From positions 1-38,304 of IMG/VR virus record IMGVR_UViG_3300008448_007068: a stretch of 38,304 nt of DNA. The stretch is one strand, 5' to 3'. Of this stretch, positions 14,758-21,856 are shown in pieces. A program made the position numbers and the translations under genes. This stretch comes from a virus. The notes beneath the pieces were generated by a model. That model was not told where the DNA came from. It made no database searches and saw only the letters and a list, made by a program, of their open reading frames with translations. Numbering within the stretch: position 1 is the first letter of the stretch; the number at the start of each line of letters is the position of its first letter.

Positions 14758-15444
14758 ATGAATACAGCGACACAAATTACGTTGAGCAAGACTACACTTG
14801 CGATCTTGAAGAACTTTGCCTCACTCAATTCGAATATCCTGGTAAACCCAGGAAATACAATCAAGACAATCACACCTTCGATGAATGGTATGGCTGAAGC
14901 GGTTGTAGAAGAAACATTCGACACCCAATTTGGTATTTGGGATCTCAATAAGTTTCTTGGAGTCGTGAGTCTATTTACCAATCCAACATTTGAATTTGGT
15001 GAAAAGTCTGTTACTATTTCTGGTAATAATAATTCTGTAGTAAATTATGGTTATTCAGAACCACGACTATTGACTGCACCAACAAAGAGTGTAAATATGC
15101 CAGAGATTGCAGTAGAGGTTGATATTACACAGGAAATGTTCTCTGAACTTAGCCGTGCAAGTTCTATCATGCAACTTCCTGATATTTCTTTTACTGGTAA
15201 TGATGATGGTATGTTTGTTGAGGTATCAGATCGATCAGATCCATCAAGCAATAGCTGTAAGATTCGTCTTGCTGATAATGATAACGGTAAGGATTTTGCA
15301 TTCCATTTCAAGATGGATAATATTAAACTCCTTCCTGGTAATTACAAGATTTCTTTCGCAAAGCAACTCGCGGGTCGTTTTGAGAATGAAAATATTCAAC
15401 TAACTTACTGGTTTGCAATGCAACCAGATTCTTACTGCAATTAA
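14758..15444 (+). CDS. 45: Sliding clamp (gp45)
   Basis: 228 aa, the same length as T4 gp45, the trimeric ring that tethers the DNA polymerase and activates late transcription. Conserved blocks: Leu-Ser-Lys-Thr-Thr-Leu-Ala-Ile-Leu-Lys-Asn-Phe-Ala near residue 10, Ile-Trp-Asp-Leu-Asn-Lys-Phe-Leu-Gly-Val-Val-Ser-Leu near 62, and Met-Asp-Asn-Ile-Lys-Leu-Leu-Pro-Gly-Asn-Tyr-Lys near 190. It lies with gp44, gp62 and RegA in the classical T4 order. The ribosome site is weak (GAAAG), and a second frame that overlaps the start is discussed as a finding. Confidence 0.94.
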   Translation: MNTATQITLSKTTLAILKNFASLNSNILVNPGNTIKTITPSMNGMAEAVVEETFDTQFGIWDLNKFLGVVSLFTNPTFEFGEKSVTISGNNNSVVNYGYSEPRLLTAPTKSVNMPEIAVEVDITQEMFSELSRASSIMQLPDISFTGNDDGMFVEVSDRSDPSSNSCKIRLADNDNGKDFAFHFKMDNIKLLPGNYKISFAKQLAGRFENENIQLTYWFAMQPDSYCN

Positions 15445-15449
15445 ATATT

Positions 15450-16400
15450 ATGAATACAAATCCCGAACACTTTCTCTTTGTAGAGAAATATCGTCCTAAA
15501 ACCATTGATGAGTGTATTCTCCCAGTGTCCTTGAAGCAAACCTTCAAGGACATGGTTGCTAAAGGAGAACCACAGAATCTACTGCTATTTGGTACAGCCG
15601 GAACTGGTAAAACAACAGTAGCGAAAGCCCTTTGTAATGAGATGGGTTGTGACTGGATAATCATCAATTGCTCCGAAGAGGGTAATATCGATACTCTTCG
15701 TACAAAGATTCGGCAATTTGCAAGCACAGTATCATTTTCAAGTGGTGTCAAGAAGGTGGTTATTCTAGATGAGTTTGATTACTCAAACGCAAATAGCATT
15801 CAACCAGCACTTCGTGGTGCTATTGAAGAATTTGCTAATAATTGTCGTTTTATTATTACATGCAATTACAAGTCTAGGATCATTGAACCAATTCATTCAA
15901 GATGTACCTGTATTGATTTTACAGTCTCTCAAGAAGAAAAGAAGCAAATCTGCACCCAACTTTATACACGCTGTGAACAGATTTTGAAGACTGAAAAGAT
16001 TAAGTATGAATCACAAACACTAGCCAAACTGATTAATAAGCATTTTCCAGATTTTCGTAGAATTCTAAATGAACTTCAGCGTTACTCTGTTTCTGGAATT
16101 ATTGATCATGGAATTTTGATTAATATCACAGATCTTGAGGTGAAAAATCTCATTGAGTCTATGAAAAAGAAGGATTTTTCTTCTGTTCGTAAATGGGTGG
16201 CTGCAAATGTGCATTTATCCCATTCTGATATTTTCCGAAAGATTTATGATAATCTATCGGAAGTCCTAACAAAACAATCCATTCCACAGGCTATTATTGT
16301 TCTTGGTGAATACCAATACAAAGCAGCATTTGTTGCCGATCAAGAGATTAATATGGTTGCTTGCCTAGTCGAATTAATGATGAGTTGTGAGTTTAACTAA
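15450..16400 (+). CDS. 44: Clamp loader ATPase subunit (gp44)
   Basis: 316-aa AAA+ ATPase (T4 gp44: 319 aa) that, with gp62, opens and loads the gp45 ring at primer ends. Motifs: Glu-Lys-Tyr-Arg-Pro-Lys at 12-17, Walker A Gly-Thr-Ala-Gly-Thr-Gly-Lys-Thr at 48-55, Walker B Ile-Leu-Asp-Glu-Phe-Asp at 104-109, sensor 1 Ile-Thr-Cys-Asn-Tyr, and the arginine finger Ser-Arg-Cys. The C-terminal helical collar domain is present. It ends TAATG, overlapping the gp62 start by one base. A perfect 11-bp inverted repeat sits inside the early coding region. Confidence 0.95.
   Translation: MNTNPEHFLFVEKYRPKTIDECILPVSLKQTFKDMVAKGEPQNLLLFGTAGTGKTTVAKALCNEMGCDWIIINCSEEGNIDTLRTKIRQFASTVSFSSGVKKVVILDEFDYSNANSIQPALRGAIEEFANNCRFIITCNYKSRIIEPIHSRCTCIDFTVSQEEKKQICTQLYTRCEQILKTEKIKYESQTLAKLINKHFPDFRRILNELQRYSVSGIIDHGILINITDLEVKNLIESMKKKDFSSVRKWVAANVHLSHSDIFRKIYDNLSEVLTKQSIPQAIIVLGEYQYKAAFVADQEINMVACLVELMMSCEFN
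15526..15552 (+). repeat. Perfect 11-bp inverted repeat inside gene 44
   Basis: TGTCCTTGAAG at 15526-15536 is the exact reverse complement of 15542-15552, with a 5-base loop. The RNA would form a stable hairpin about 76 bases after the gene 44 start. There is no T-run, so it is not a terminator. Confidence 0.75.
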
Positions 16401-16777
16401 TGGATCTTGGAGAATACCTAAATTCTATTAATAAAACCAAGAAGAATATTATTGGTTTAAATGAACAAGCTGAGAGAGGATATATTCCTTTTGTGGTCAA
16501 TAAATCTCTTTCTTACCACAAGGATGCTATTTTTCATGCTAATTTTATGAATCTAAAGCCAAATTTAGATAAAAAATTACAGTATGAGTATTACCTAGAG
16601 GCTTTACCAAAGGCTAATCGATATGCGAAATGGCATAAAGACGATAAAGCCTCTATAGAGCCTATTATGGAGTTTTATGGCTATTCTAGAGCCAGAGCCA
16701 TGGAAGCAGCCCAGATCTTATCAGATAGCCAAATAGAGGCCATAAAAGAGTCATTAAATAAGGGTGGAAAGTCCTAA
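16400..16777 (+). CDS. 62: Clamp loader small subunit (gp62)
   Basis: 125-aa protein corresponding to T4 gp62 (187 aa), the single subunit that completes the gp44 tetramer. The diagnostic block is Tyr-Glu-Tyr-Tyr-Leu-Glu-Ala-Leu-Pro-Lys-Ala-Asn-Arg-Tyr-Ala-Lys-Trp (about 61-77), matching Phe-Asn-Tyr-Leu-x-x-Ala-Val-Pro-Arg-Gly-Lys-Arg-Tyr-Gly-Lys-Trp of T4. The protein is shorter than T4 at both ends. Position between genes 44 and regA and the one-base overlap with gene 44 support the call. Confidence 0.85.
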   Translation: MDLGEYLNSINKTKKNIIGLNEQAERGYIPFVVNKSLSYHKDAIFHANFMNLKPNLDKKLQYEYYLEALPKANRYAKWHKDDKASIEPIMEFYGYSRARAMEAAQILSDSQIEAIKESLNKGGKS

Positions 16778-16780
16778 AAA

Positions 16781-16788
16781 TATAAATA
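16781..16788 (+). promoter_or_regulatory. Late promoter before regA
   Basis: Exact TATAAATA, 23 bases before ATG 16812, with TATGGAG supplying a ribosome site between them. It could also feed the sugar island that follows, as no terminator separates them. Confidence 0.75.
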
Positions 16789-16811
16789 ATTTATATTTTA
16801 TGGAGTAAAAA

Positions 16812-17216
16812 ATGACTGAAGATGAGGATATTTTTGATGGGCTTGGTGTAGAGATTAATTTAAAGAATAAAGAAGATTTTCTTAAGGTAAAAGAAACATT
16901 GACAAGAATTGGAGTTTCTTCTAAAAAAGAGAAGAAATTATTCCAATCTTGTCATATTTTACATAAGCGTGGACGGTATGCCATTATGCATTTCAAAGAG
17001 ATGTTTTTATTAGATGGTCTTGACAGCGATATTTCAGAAGATGATATCGCTAGACGTAATACTATAGTTCGATTACTAGTTGAATGGAATCTCATAGAAG
17101 CTACAGATCCAGAAGAGTATAAAGAGCCACAGATTTCTCTTGCTAGACTCAAGATCATTCCACATAAAGATAAACAAGAATGGCAATTGATCCCTAAGTA
17201 TCACATAGGAAAATAA
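16812..17216 (+). CDS. regA: Translational repressor RegA
   Basis: 134-aa RegA. The core Lys-Val-Lys-Glu-Thr-Leu-Thr-Arg-Ile-Gly, then Gln-Ser-Cys-His-Ile-Leu and His-Phe-Lys-Glu-Met, is nearly identical to T4 RegA, and the end Leu-Ile-Pro-Lys-Tyr-His-Ile-Gly-Lys matches T4. RegA binds ribosome sites of early mRNAs, including clamp and clamp-loader genes, and blocks translation. T4 RegA is 122 aa. The extra residues are an acidic N-terminal extension of about 12 residues. The start is supported by GGAG before ATG 16812. In T4 DNA polymerase follows; here the sugar island does. Confidence 0.96.
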   Translation: MTEDEDIFDGLGVEINLKNKEDFLKVKETLTRIGVSSKKEKKLFQSCHILHKRGRYAIMHFKEMFLLDGLDSDISEDDIARRNTIVRLLVEWNLIEATDPEEYKEPQISLARLKIIPHKDKQEWQLIPKYHIGK

Positions 17217-17224
17217 CCTAAATA
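17217..17224 (+). promoter_or_regulatory. Possible variant late promoter (CCTAAATA) before the sugar island
   Basis: CCTAAATA begins right after the regA stop and lies 18 bases before the first glycosyltransferase ATG. It differs from TATAAATA in the first two bases. Only its position and the similar GCTAAATA at 4903 speak for it. Confidence 0.2.
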
Positions 17225-17242
17225 CAAAAAAGGATTTATATT

Positions 17243-18085
17243 ATGGAATATGTGCAAGCAATTGGAGCACCTTTTTTATTAGAACATTCATCTAATTCCG
17301 ATCTAAAACCAAAAAAATTCGAATGGACTAATGAAGATAGTCCAATTAAAGTTTTTATAGATTCTGCAATTCCGCATGGGATAAATTACAGGAAAAAGCA
17401 AGGTGAAAAGAAAATCGCATGGATCTGCGAATCAAGGGCTATTTTTCATGCTTGGTCAATACCTCGCAATGTGTTTGATCAACTTATACCACAACTTGAA
17501 GAAAGTTATGATGCGGTTTATTTCGCGGATAGGGAATATTGTAAAAAGAGTTCGAAATTTCATTTCTCATTTGCTGGTAGTAACTTACCTTGGGTAAAAG
17601 AACATAAGATCTTTACAAAATCAAAGATCTGTTCTATGTTCGCGTCTAGTAAAAAGATAACCCCTGGTCATGCTCTGCGTCATCAAATAGCAGAAAATCT
17701 TAAAGGTAAAATTGATATCTTTGGTGGTGCAGCAAATTCTAGTAAAATTGGAAATAATGCATCTCCATGGAATAGTAAACATGAATTACTAAATGATTAC
17801 ATGTTTCAAATAGTAATTGAAAACGATAGTTACCAAACGTATTTTACAGAAAAATTAACTGATTGTTTTGCTACTGGAACAATACCAATTTATTGGGGTG
17901 CTCCAGATATTGATAATTACTTTAATAAAGATGGAATGATTATAATTAAAGATGAAATAGATTTAAATTTATTGACACCAGAATATTATTATAGTAAAAT
18001 AGATGCAATAAAAGAAAATTTTGATAAAGTTCAAAAAATGCAAGGATCAGATGATATTCTATACGATCTGATTAAACAATTATGA
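17243..18085 (+). CDS. GT10-family glycosyltransferase (fucosyltransferase-like), copy 1
   Basis: 280-aa protein with a C-terminal GT10 (alpha-1,3/4-fucosyltransferase) domain. Diagnostic segments: Ala-Ser-Ser-Lys-Lys-Ile-Thr-Pro-Gly-His-Ala-Leu-Arg (134-146), Ile-Glu-Asn (192-194), Phe-Thr-Glu-Lys-Leu-Thr-Asp (201-207) and Pro-Ile-Tyr-Trp-Gly-Ala-Pro (215-221). The Glu-Lys and Tyr-Trp-Gly elements bind the GDP-sugar in known members. GT10 enzymes transfer fucose or another 6-deoxyhexose from a GDP carrier. There is no membrane anchor, so it is probably cytoplasmic. AAAGGA precedes ATG 17243. The acceptor is unknown. Confidence 0.85.
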   Translation: MEYVQAIGAPFLLEHSSNSDLKPKKFEWTNEDSPIKVFIDSAIPHGINYRKKQGEKKIAWICESRAIFHAWSIPRNVFDQLIPQLEESYDAVYFADREYCKKSSKFHFSFAGSNLPWVKEHKIFTKSKICSMFASSKKITPGHALRHQIAENLKGKIDIFGGAANSSKIGNNASPWNSKHELLNDYMFQIVIENDSYQTYFTEKLTDCFATGTIPIYWGAPDIDNYFNKDGMIIIKDEIDLNLLTPEYYYSKIDAIKENFDKVQKMQGSDDILYDLIKQL

Positions 18086-18753
18086 AAACTCCACTAGTAA
18101 GTTTCTTTGCCGATATAGATGGGCGTACATATTATAGCGATCATGCAAAACGGTTCATTAAAAATTGTCGTGATCTTGAAATACCATTTATTGTAAGAGA
18201 ATTACAATCAAAAGGTGATTATAGAGCAAATTGCTTATCGAAACCAAGATTTATATATGAAATGGCAAAAGAAATAAATATTCCATTTGTATGGATGGAT
18301 ATTGATACAATAATTCATAAAACTTTAAATGTTTTTGATGAATTAGCACCAAATTGCGATATTGCATTTGCTTTTCCAAAAGTTCCAACTAAAGATGATC
18401 CATCGATGGCTTTACCAAAAGCCTCACCAATTTTTGTAAATAATACGGCAGCTGGCATTGAATTTATACACGATTGGGTGCATGGAGTAGAACAGATAAA
18501 AAAACAAAATGTTCCGGTATTCGACCATGAAATTCTAGTCAGTTTATTTCTAAAAAATATGAAAAAAATTAGAGTTGGTTGTTTACCAAAATCATATTGC
18601 ATATGGCCAGGTGAAGCATATGATGGTGAAAAGTTTATAACAATGGGATTAGCCGATAGCGATTCAAAACAACAAAAATTAAAAGAACTTGGTTTTGATG
18701 ATTCTGCTATACAATATCAAAGTGTGGGTAATAAATTTTTGGAGAATCGATGA
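18082..18753 (+). CDS. GT-A-type nucleotide-sugar transferase
   Basis: 223-aa protein that looks like a small GT-A fold sugar transferase. Phe-Val-Trp-Met-Asp-Ile-Asp-Thr-Ile-Ile (69-78) is a DxD motif, which holds a metal ion and the sugar nucleotide. Before it, Leu-Ser-Lys-Pro-Arg-Phe-Ile (52-58) matches the Lys-Pro-x-Phe-Ile segment common in such enzymes. Asn-Asn-Thr-Ala-Ala-Gly and Phe-Asp-His-Glu-Ile-Leu follow and resemble acceptor-side motifs. Donor and acceptor cannot be told. It overlaps both neighbours by ATGA, so the three genes are co-translated. Confidence 0.75.
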   Translation: MKTPLVSFFADIDGRTYYSDHAKRFIKNCRDLEIPFIVRELQSKGDYRANCLSKPRFIYEMAKEINIPFVWMDIDTIIHKTLNVFDELAPNCDIAFAFPKVPTKDDPSMALPKASPIFVNNTAAGIEFIHDWVHGVEQIKKQNVPVFDHEILVSLFLKNMKKIRVGCLPKSYCIWPGEAYDGEKFITMGLADSDSKQQKLKELGFDDSAIQYQSVGNKFLENR

Positions 18754-19586
18754 AACCAATTATTTTAAATGCAGACTACATGATTCCTGAAAATGAAATT
18801 CCGGAAGTTGATCATGAAACAGAAATACACTTTACAAGATTTGGTAAAAATCAGTATCCTGGTGATATTCCTAATTTTGTAAATAAAGATTCATATAAGA
18901 TGTTTTGTCATGTAAATGAACCAACCACATCAAGGTGGGTGGAGCCAATAGATCATATAATTTTACATCATAAAGTATATGATAAAATTATAACATCAAA
19001 TGAAAAAATATTAAATGAATGTTCTAATGCGAGATTTATGCTTTATGGAACTACATGGCTTAATAAATCAAATCATCATCCAGATTCATTTGGAAAATAT
19101 ACAGAGAATCTTGGTCAACTAAAAAAAGATCTAAGTTTATCTATGATCTGTGGATCATTAACAGGAAAATCTGGTTATAATATAAGACATATTATTTTTC
19201 AGAATCAAAATAGAATTAATGTTTCTAAGAGATTCTATAGTTCTACGAGATTTGTTATTCCTGGTACTCCAACACTACCAAATGATGATAAAATAAATCT
19301 ATTTAATAGTATGTACTCTGTTTCTATTGAGAGTACACAAGAAAAAAATTATATAACTGAAAAACTTATTGATTGTTTAATAACTAAGACAATACCAGTT
19401 TATTGGGGCTGTCCAAATGTATCTGATTTTTTTGATACTAGTTACTGGCTAAGAATAGAAGATTTATTAAATTTTAATTTTACTGAAGAATATTATAACA
19501 ATAATATTGAAAAAATTAATAAAAACTTTGAGGAAGCAAAAAAATATTGTAAAAATATTTTTGAAAGAATATTGGAGATTAAATGA
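18750..19586 (+). CDS. GT10-family glycosyltransferase, copy 2 (diverged)
   Basis: 278-aa protein whose C-terminal part repeats the GT10 signature: Val-Ser-Ile-Glu-Ser (191-195), Tyr-Ile-Thr-Glu-Lys-Leu-Ile-Asp (201-208) and Pro-Val-Tyr-Trp-Gly-Cys-Pro (216-222). The N-terminal part differs strongly from copy 1, and the Ile-Glu-Asn element has become Ile-Glu-Ser. It probably uses the same kind of GDP-sugar on another acceptor position. ATGA overlaps at both ends place it in the same translational unit. A change of donor is possible because the N-terminal half is poorly conserved. Confidence 0.75.
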   Translation: MKPIILNADYMIPENEIPEVDHETEIHFTRFGKNQYPGDIPNFVNKDSYKMFCHVNEPTTSRWVEPIDHIILHHKVYDKIITSNEKILNECSNARFMLYGTTWLNKSNHHPDSFGKYTENLGQLKKDLSLSMICGSLTGKSGYNIRHIIFQNQNRINVSKRFYSSTRFVIPGTPTLPNDDKINLFNSMYSVSIESTQEKNYITEKLIDCLITKTIPVYWGCPNVSDFFDTSYWLRIEDLLNFNFTEEYYNNNIEKINKNFEEAKKYCKNIFERILEIK

Positions 19587-20428
19587 TTGTACAAATTACT
19601 ATTACACGAAATGAATTATTTCTTATTAAAGAAATGATGCCCCAGTGGCAAAAATATGCTGATGCTTTTGTTTTTATGCTAGATCGTTGTGATGATGGTA
19701 CTTTAGAATATTTAATTGAAAATAAAGAAAAATTTAATATTTTATCTATTTTAGATAGTAATGTCGATGAAAATAATTTAAATACTCAAATCGAATCTGA
19801 AATTAGACAACGATTATTTGATGAAGCATACAAATATTCTGGTAAAATTATATGTCTTGATACAGATGAATATCTTGATGGTAATATAACAAAAGAGCAA
19901 TTAAAATTAATTATGGAAAATAATAAAGATATGCTTTTTCATTCTAGATGGATTCAATATATTGGTAAAAATAAAATAAGAACGGATGGTCCTTGGAAAA
20001 TTAATTTTAAAGATAGAATAGGATCTTATTCTACAAGATGTTTATTTAAAAATGCTCAAATGCATTCAGAACATTTACCAGTTCCGAGTAAACAAGCAGC
20101 ATTTGAAATTCCTGATCTATTCATTGCACATCTACAGTGGTTAGATAAACCAACCGTTGCTGTAAAACAGTATTTTTGGAAAATTACAGATTATATTATT
20201 AATAAAAAATTTGGAACACAAACTACATCGCCATTAGCATATGATGCTTCTGTTAATGGCTTTAATTGGTTAGAAGAACAATTTAATTTTGATTTAAAAA
20301 TTGACGAAAAAGTTTATCAAAAACATGATATTGAAAATAGTTATAAATTTAAATTTATAAAAGAAAATATTAAAAAATATAATATACCAAATTTAAATGA
20401 CTGGGGAATGAATATTCACAAAGATTAA
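19583..20428 (+). CDS. GT2-like glycosyltransferase
   Basis: 281-aa protein with the N-terminal pattern of a GT-A family 2 or 92 transferase: Ile-Thr-Arg-Asn-Glu (7-11), Phe-Met-Leu-Asp-Arg-Cys-Asp-Asp-Gly-Thr (31-40), and a DxD-like Cys-Leu-Asp-Thr-Asp-Glu-Tyr-Leu-Asp-Gly (91-100). The Asp-Asp-Gly-Thr segment normally contacts the nucleotide. The C-terminal part carries a Gln-Trp-Leu-Asp-Lys-Pro block and no membrane span. Very AT-rich codons. The start overlaps the previous stop. Donor and acceptor are unknown. Confidence 0.75.
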   Translation: MIVQITITRNELFLIKEMMPQWQKYADAFVFMLDRCDDGTLEYLIENKEKFNILSILDSNVDENNLNTQIESEIRQRLFDEAYKYSGKIICLDTDEYLDGNITKEQLKLIMENNKDMLFHSRWIQYIGKNKIRTDGPWKINFKDRIGSYSTRCLFKNAQMHSEHLPVPSKQAAFEIPDLFIAHLQWLDKPTVAVKQYFWKITDYIINKKFGTQTTSPLAYDASVNGFNWLEEQFNFDLKIDEKVYQKHDIENSYKFKFIKENIKKYNIPNLNDWGMNIHKD

Positions 20429-20450
20429 GATATTAGAGGAGTATTTTAAG

Positions 20451-21161
20451 ATGAATAAACGTGTACTTTTATTAACCGGAACTACAGACATGCTTAGAAG
20501 GGAGAATGAAACGGATAATACCATGGAAGAGGTATTTGATTTAACTCTACCTTCTAAACAAAGATATGCAAAAAAACATGGCTATGATCTTATGTCTATG
20601 AGATCTTTTGGATCAGATAGACATGGTAGATTTAAAAATACTGATCTTGGATTTATTAGAGTTTTACGTGCATTTGAAATGCTTGAGTATTATGATTATG
20701 TTATGTGGATTGATGCCGATTCTATCATTACTAATGAAAATTATACAATAGACGATTTTCAATTAGATGATAAAATGTGTTTTTATGCATCATGGGATTG
20801 GGCAGGAAAAACTACTTTTAGTACTGGTAATTTTATAGTTCATAGAGGAGAAAATTTTGATAATTTATTTAATACATTTTTAAGTGTTAGTAAATATGTT
20901 ATCGAAACTAATCAGTGGGGGTGGGAACAAACAACTATGAATTTAATCTATAATCAAACAAATTTTAAAAATAACATCAAGATTCTAGATCATAAATTCT
21001 TAGGAGCAATACCGAATAGAGAATTGTTTAGAGGAATTTGGGATGGTCGTTCTGAACCAAAATATCCATGGAATAAAGATTGTTTTCTATCTCATATAAC
21101 AGGAATACCAAATAAAAATAGAATAGATGTGCTTAAAAATAGTTTTGGTGAATATTTATGA
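20451..21161 (+). CDS. GT34-like (GMA12/MNN10) galactosyl- or mannosyltransferase
   Basis: 236-aa protein. Tyr-Val-Met-Trp-Ile-Asp-Ala-Asp-Ser (83-91) is a DxD metal site, preceded by Lys-Gln-Arg-Tyr-Ala-Lys-Lys-His-Gly-Tyr, which is how GT34 enzymes begin. Phe-Ser-Thr-Gly-Asn-Phe-Ile-Val (123-130) and Trp-Glu-Gln-Thr-Thr-Met-Asn (158-164) are the family's later motifs. The end has Ser-His-Ile-Thr-Gly-Ile-Pro. Eukaryotic relatives add galactose or mannose; phage ones are uncharacterised. A 22-base gap with a strong GAGGAG separates it from the previous gene. It overlaps the next gene by ATGA. Confidence 0.78.
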   Translation: MNKRVLLLTGTTDMLRRENETDNTMEEVFDLTLPSKQRYAKKHGYDLMSMRSFGSDRHGRFKNTDLGFIRVLRAFEMLEYYDYVMWIDADSIITNENYTIDDFQLDDKMCFYASWDWAGKTTFSTGNFIVHRGENFDNLFNTFLSVSKYVIETNQWGWEQTTMNLIYNQTNFKNNIKILDHKFLGAIPNRELFRGIWDGRSEPKYPWNKDCFLSHITGIPNKNRIDVLKNSFGEYL

Positions 21162-21838
21162 ATAATAAAATAGAATTAAAAAATGTAACTATATTATGTG
21201 TGGATGGAGTAAATCCAGATATAGGATTAAAAGCTTTAAAATATAGCATGAAGCATATAATTTTTGGTAAAAGTATATTATTATCTCATATAAATCCAGG
21301 AAATATTTCCGATAACATTATATTTGAACAAATACCAAAATTAACACATGACACTTATAGTCAATTTATGTTACATGAACTTTATAAGTACGTTGATACA
21401 GATTACTGCCTGACTATTCATGATGATGGGTTTGTTATAAATCCACATCTATGGAATGATGAATTTCTACAATACGATTATATCGGAGCACCATGGTATC
21501 ATACTGTTCCATATTACGGTCAAAAATATAGAGTAGGAAATGGTGGATTTAGTTTTAGAAGTAAAAAACTAGTCAATCTTTGTAGAAATATTAAAACTAA
21601 TAGCCATGAAGACGCAAGCATTTCCATACGAAATAGAGATTTATTAGAACATTATGGTTGTAAATTTCCTTCAGTAGAAGTAGCTATGAGATTTTCTTTA
21701 GAAGAAGAAATACCAGAATGTCCTTTTGATTTAAATACTTGTTTTGGTTTTCACGGAAAAGGAACTTCTACTTTAAGATCAAATGAGCACAATCAACAAC
21801 TATTAGATAGAATAAAATTATTAGACACCGTAGACTGA
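21158..21838 (+). CDS. DUF5672-type putative glycosyltransferase
   Basis: 226-aa protein. I recognise the DUF5672 pattern: Tyr-Ser-Gln-Phe-Met-Leu-His-Glu-Leu-Tyr-Lys-Tyr-Val, Asp-Tyr-Cys-Leu-Thr-Ile-His-Asp-Asp-Gly-Phe, Phe-Leu-Gln-Tyr-Asp-Tyr-Ile-Gly-Ala-Pro-Trp and Val-Gly-Asn-Gly-Gly-Phe-Ser-Phe-Arg-Ser. Members are found next to sugar-transfer genes and are thought to be glycosyltransferases, but the reaction is not known to me. Most members I recall have Gln rather than Asp before Asp-Gly-Phe. The start overlaps the previous stop. Confidence 0.75.
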   Translation: MNNKIELKNVTILCVDGVNPDIGLKALKYSMKHIIFGKSILLSHINPGNISDNIIFEQIPKLTHDTYSQFMLHELYKYVDTDYCLTIHDDGFVINPHLWNDEFLQYDYIGAPWYHTVPYYGQKYRVGNGGFSFRSKKLVNLCRNIKTNSHEDASISIRNRDLLEHYGCKFPSVEVAMRFSLEEEIPECPFDLNTCFGFHGKGTSTLRSNEHNQQLLDRIKLLDTVD

Positions 21839-21856
21839 TATGAAAGGAATTAATTT

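Noticed and set aside
17607-17630. Inverted repeat AGATCTTT/AAAGATCT in the first GT10 gene
   Set aside because: Only 8 bp, AT-rich, with an 8-base loop inside coding sequence; expected by chance in such DNA.
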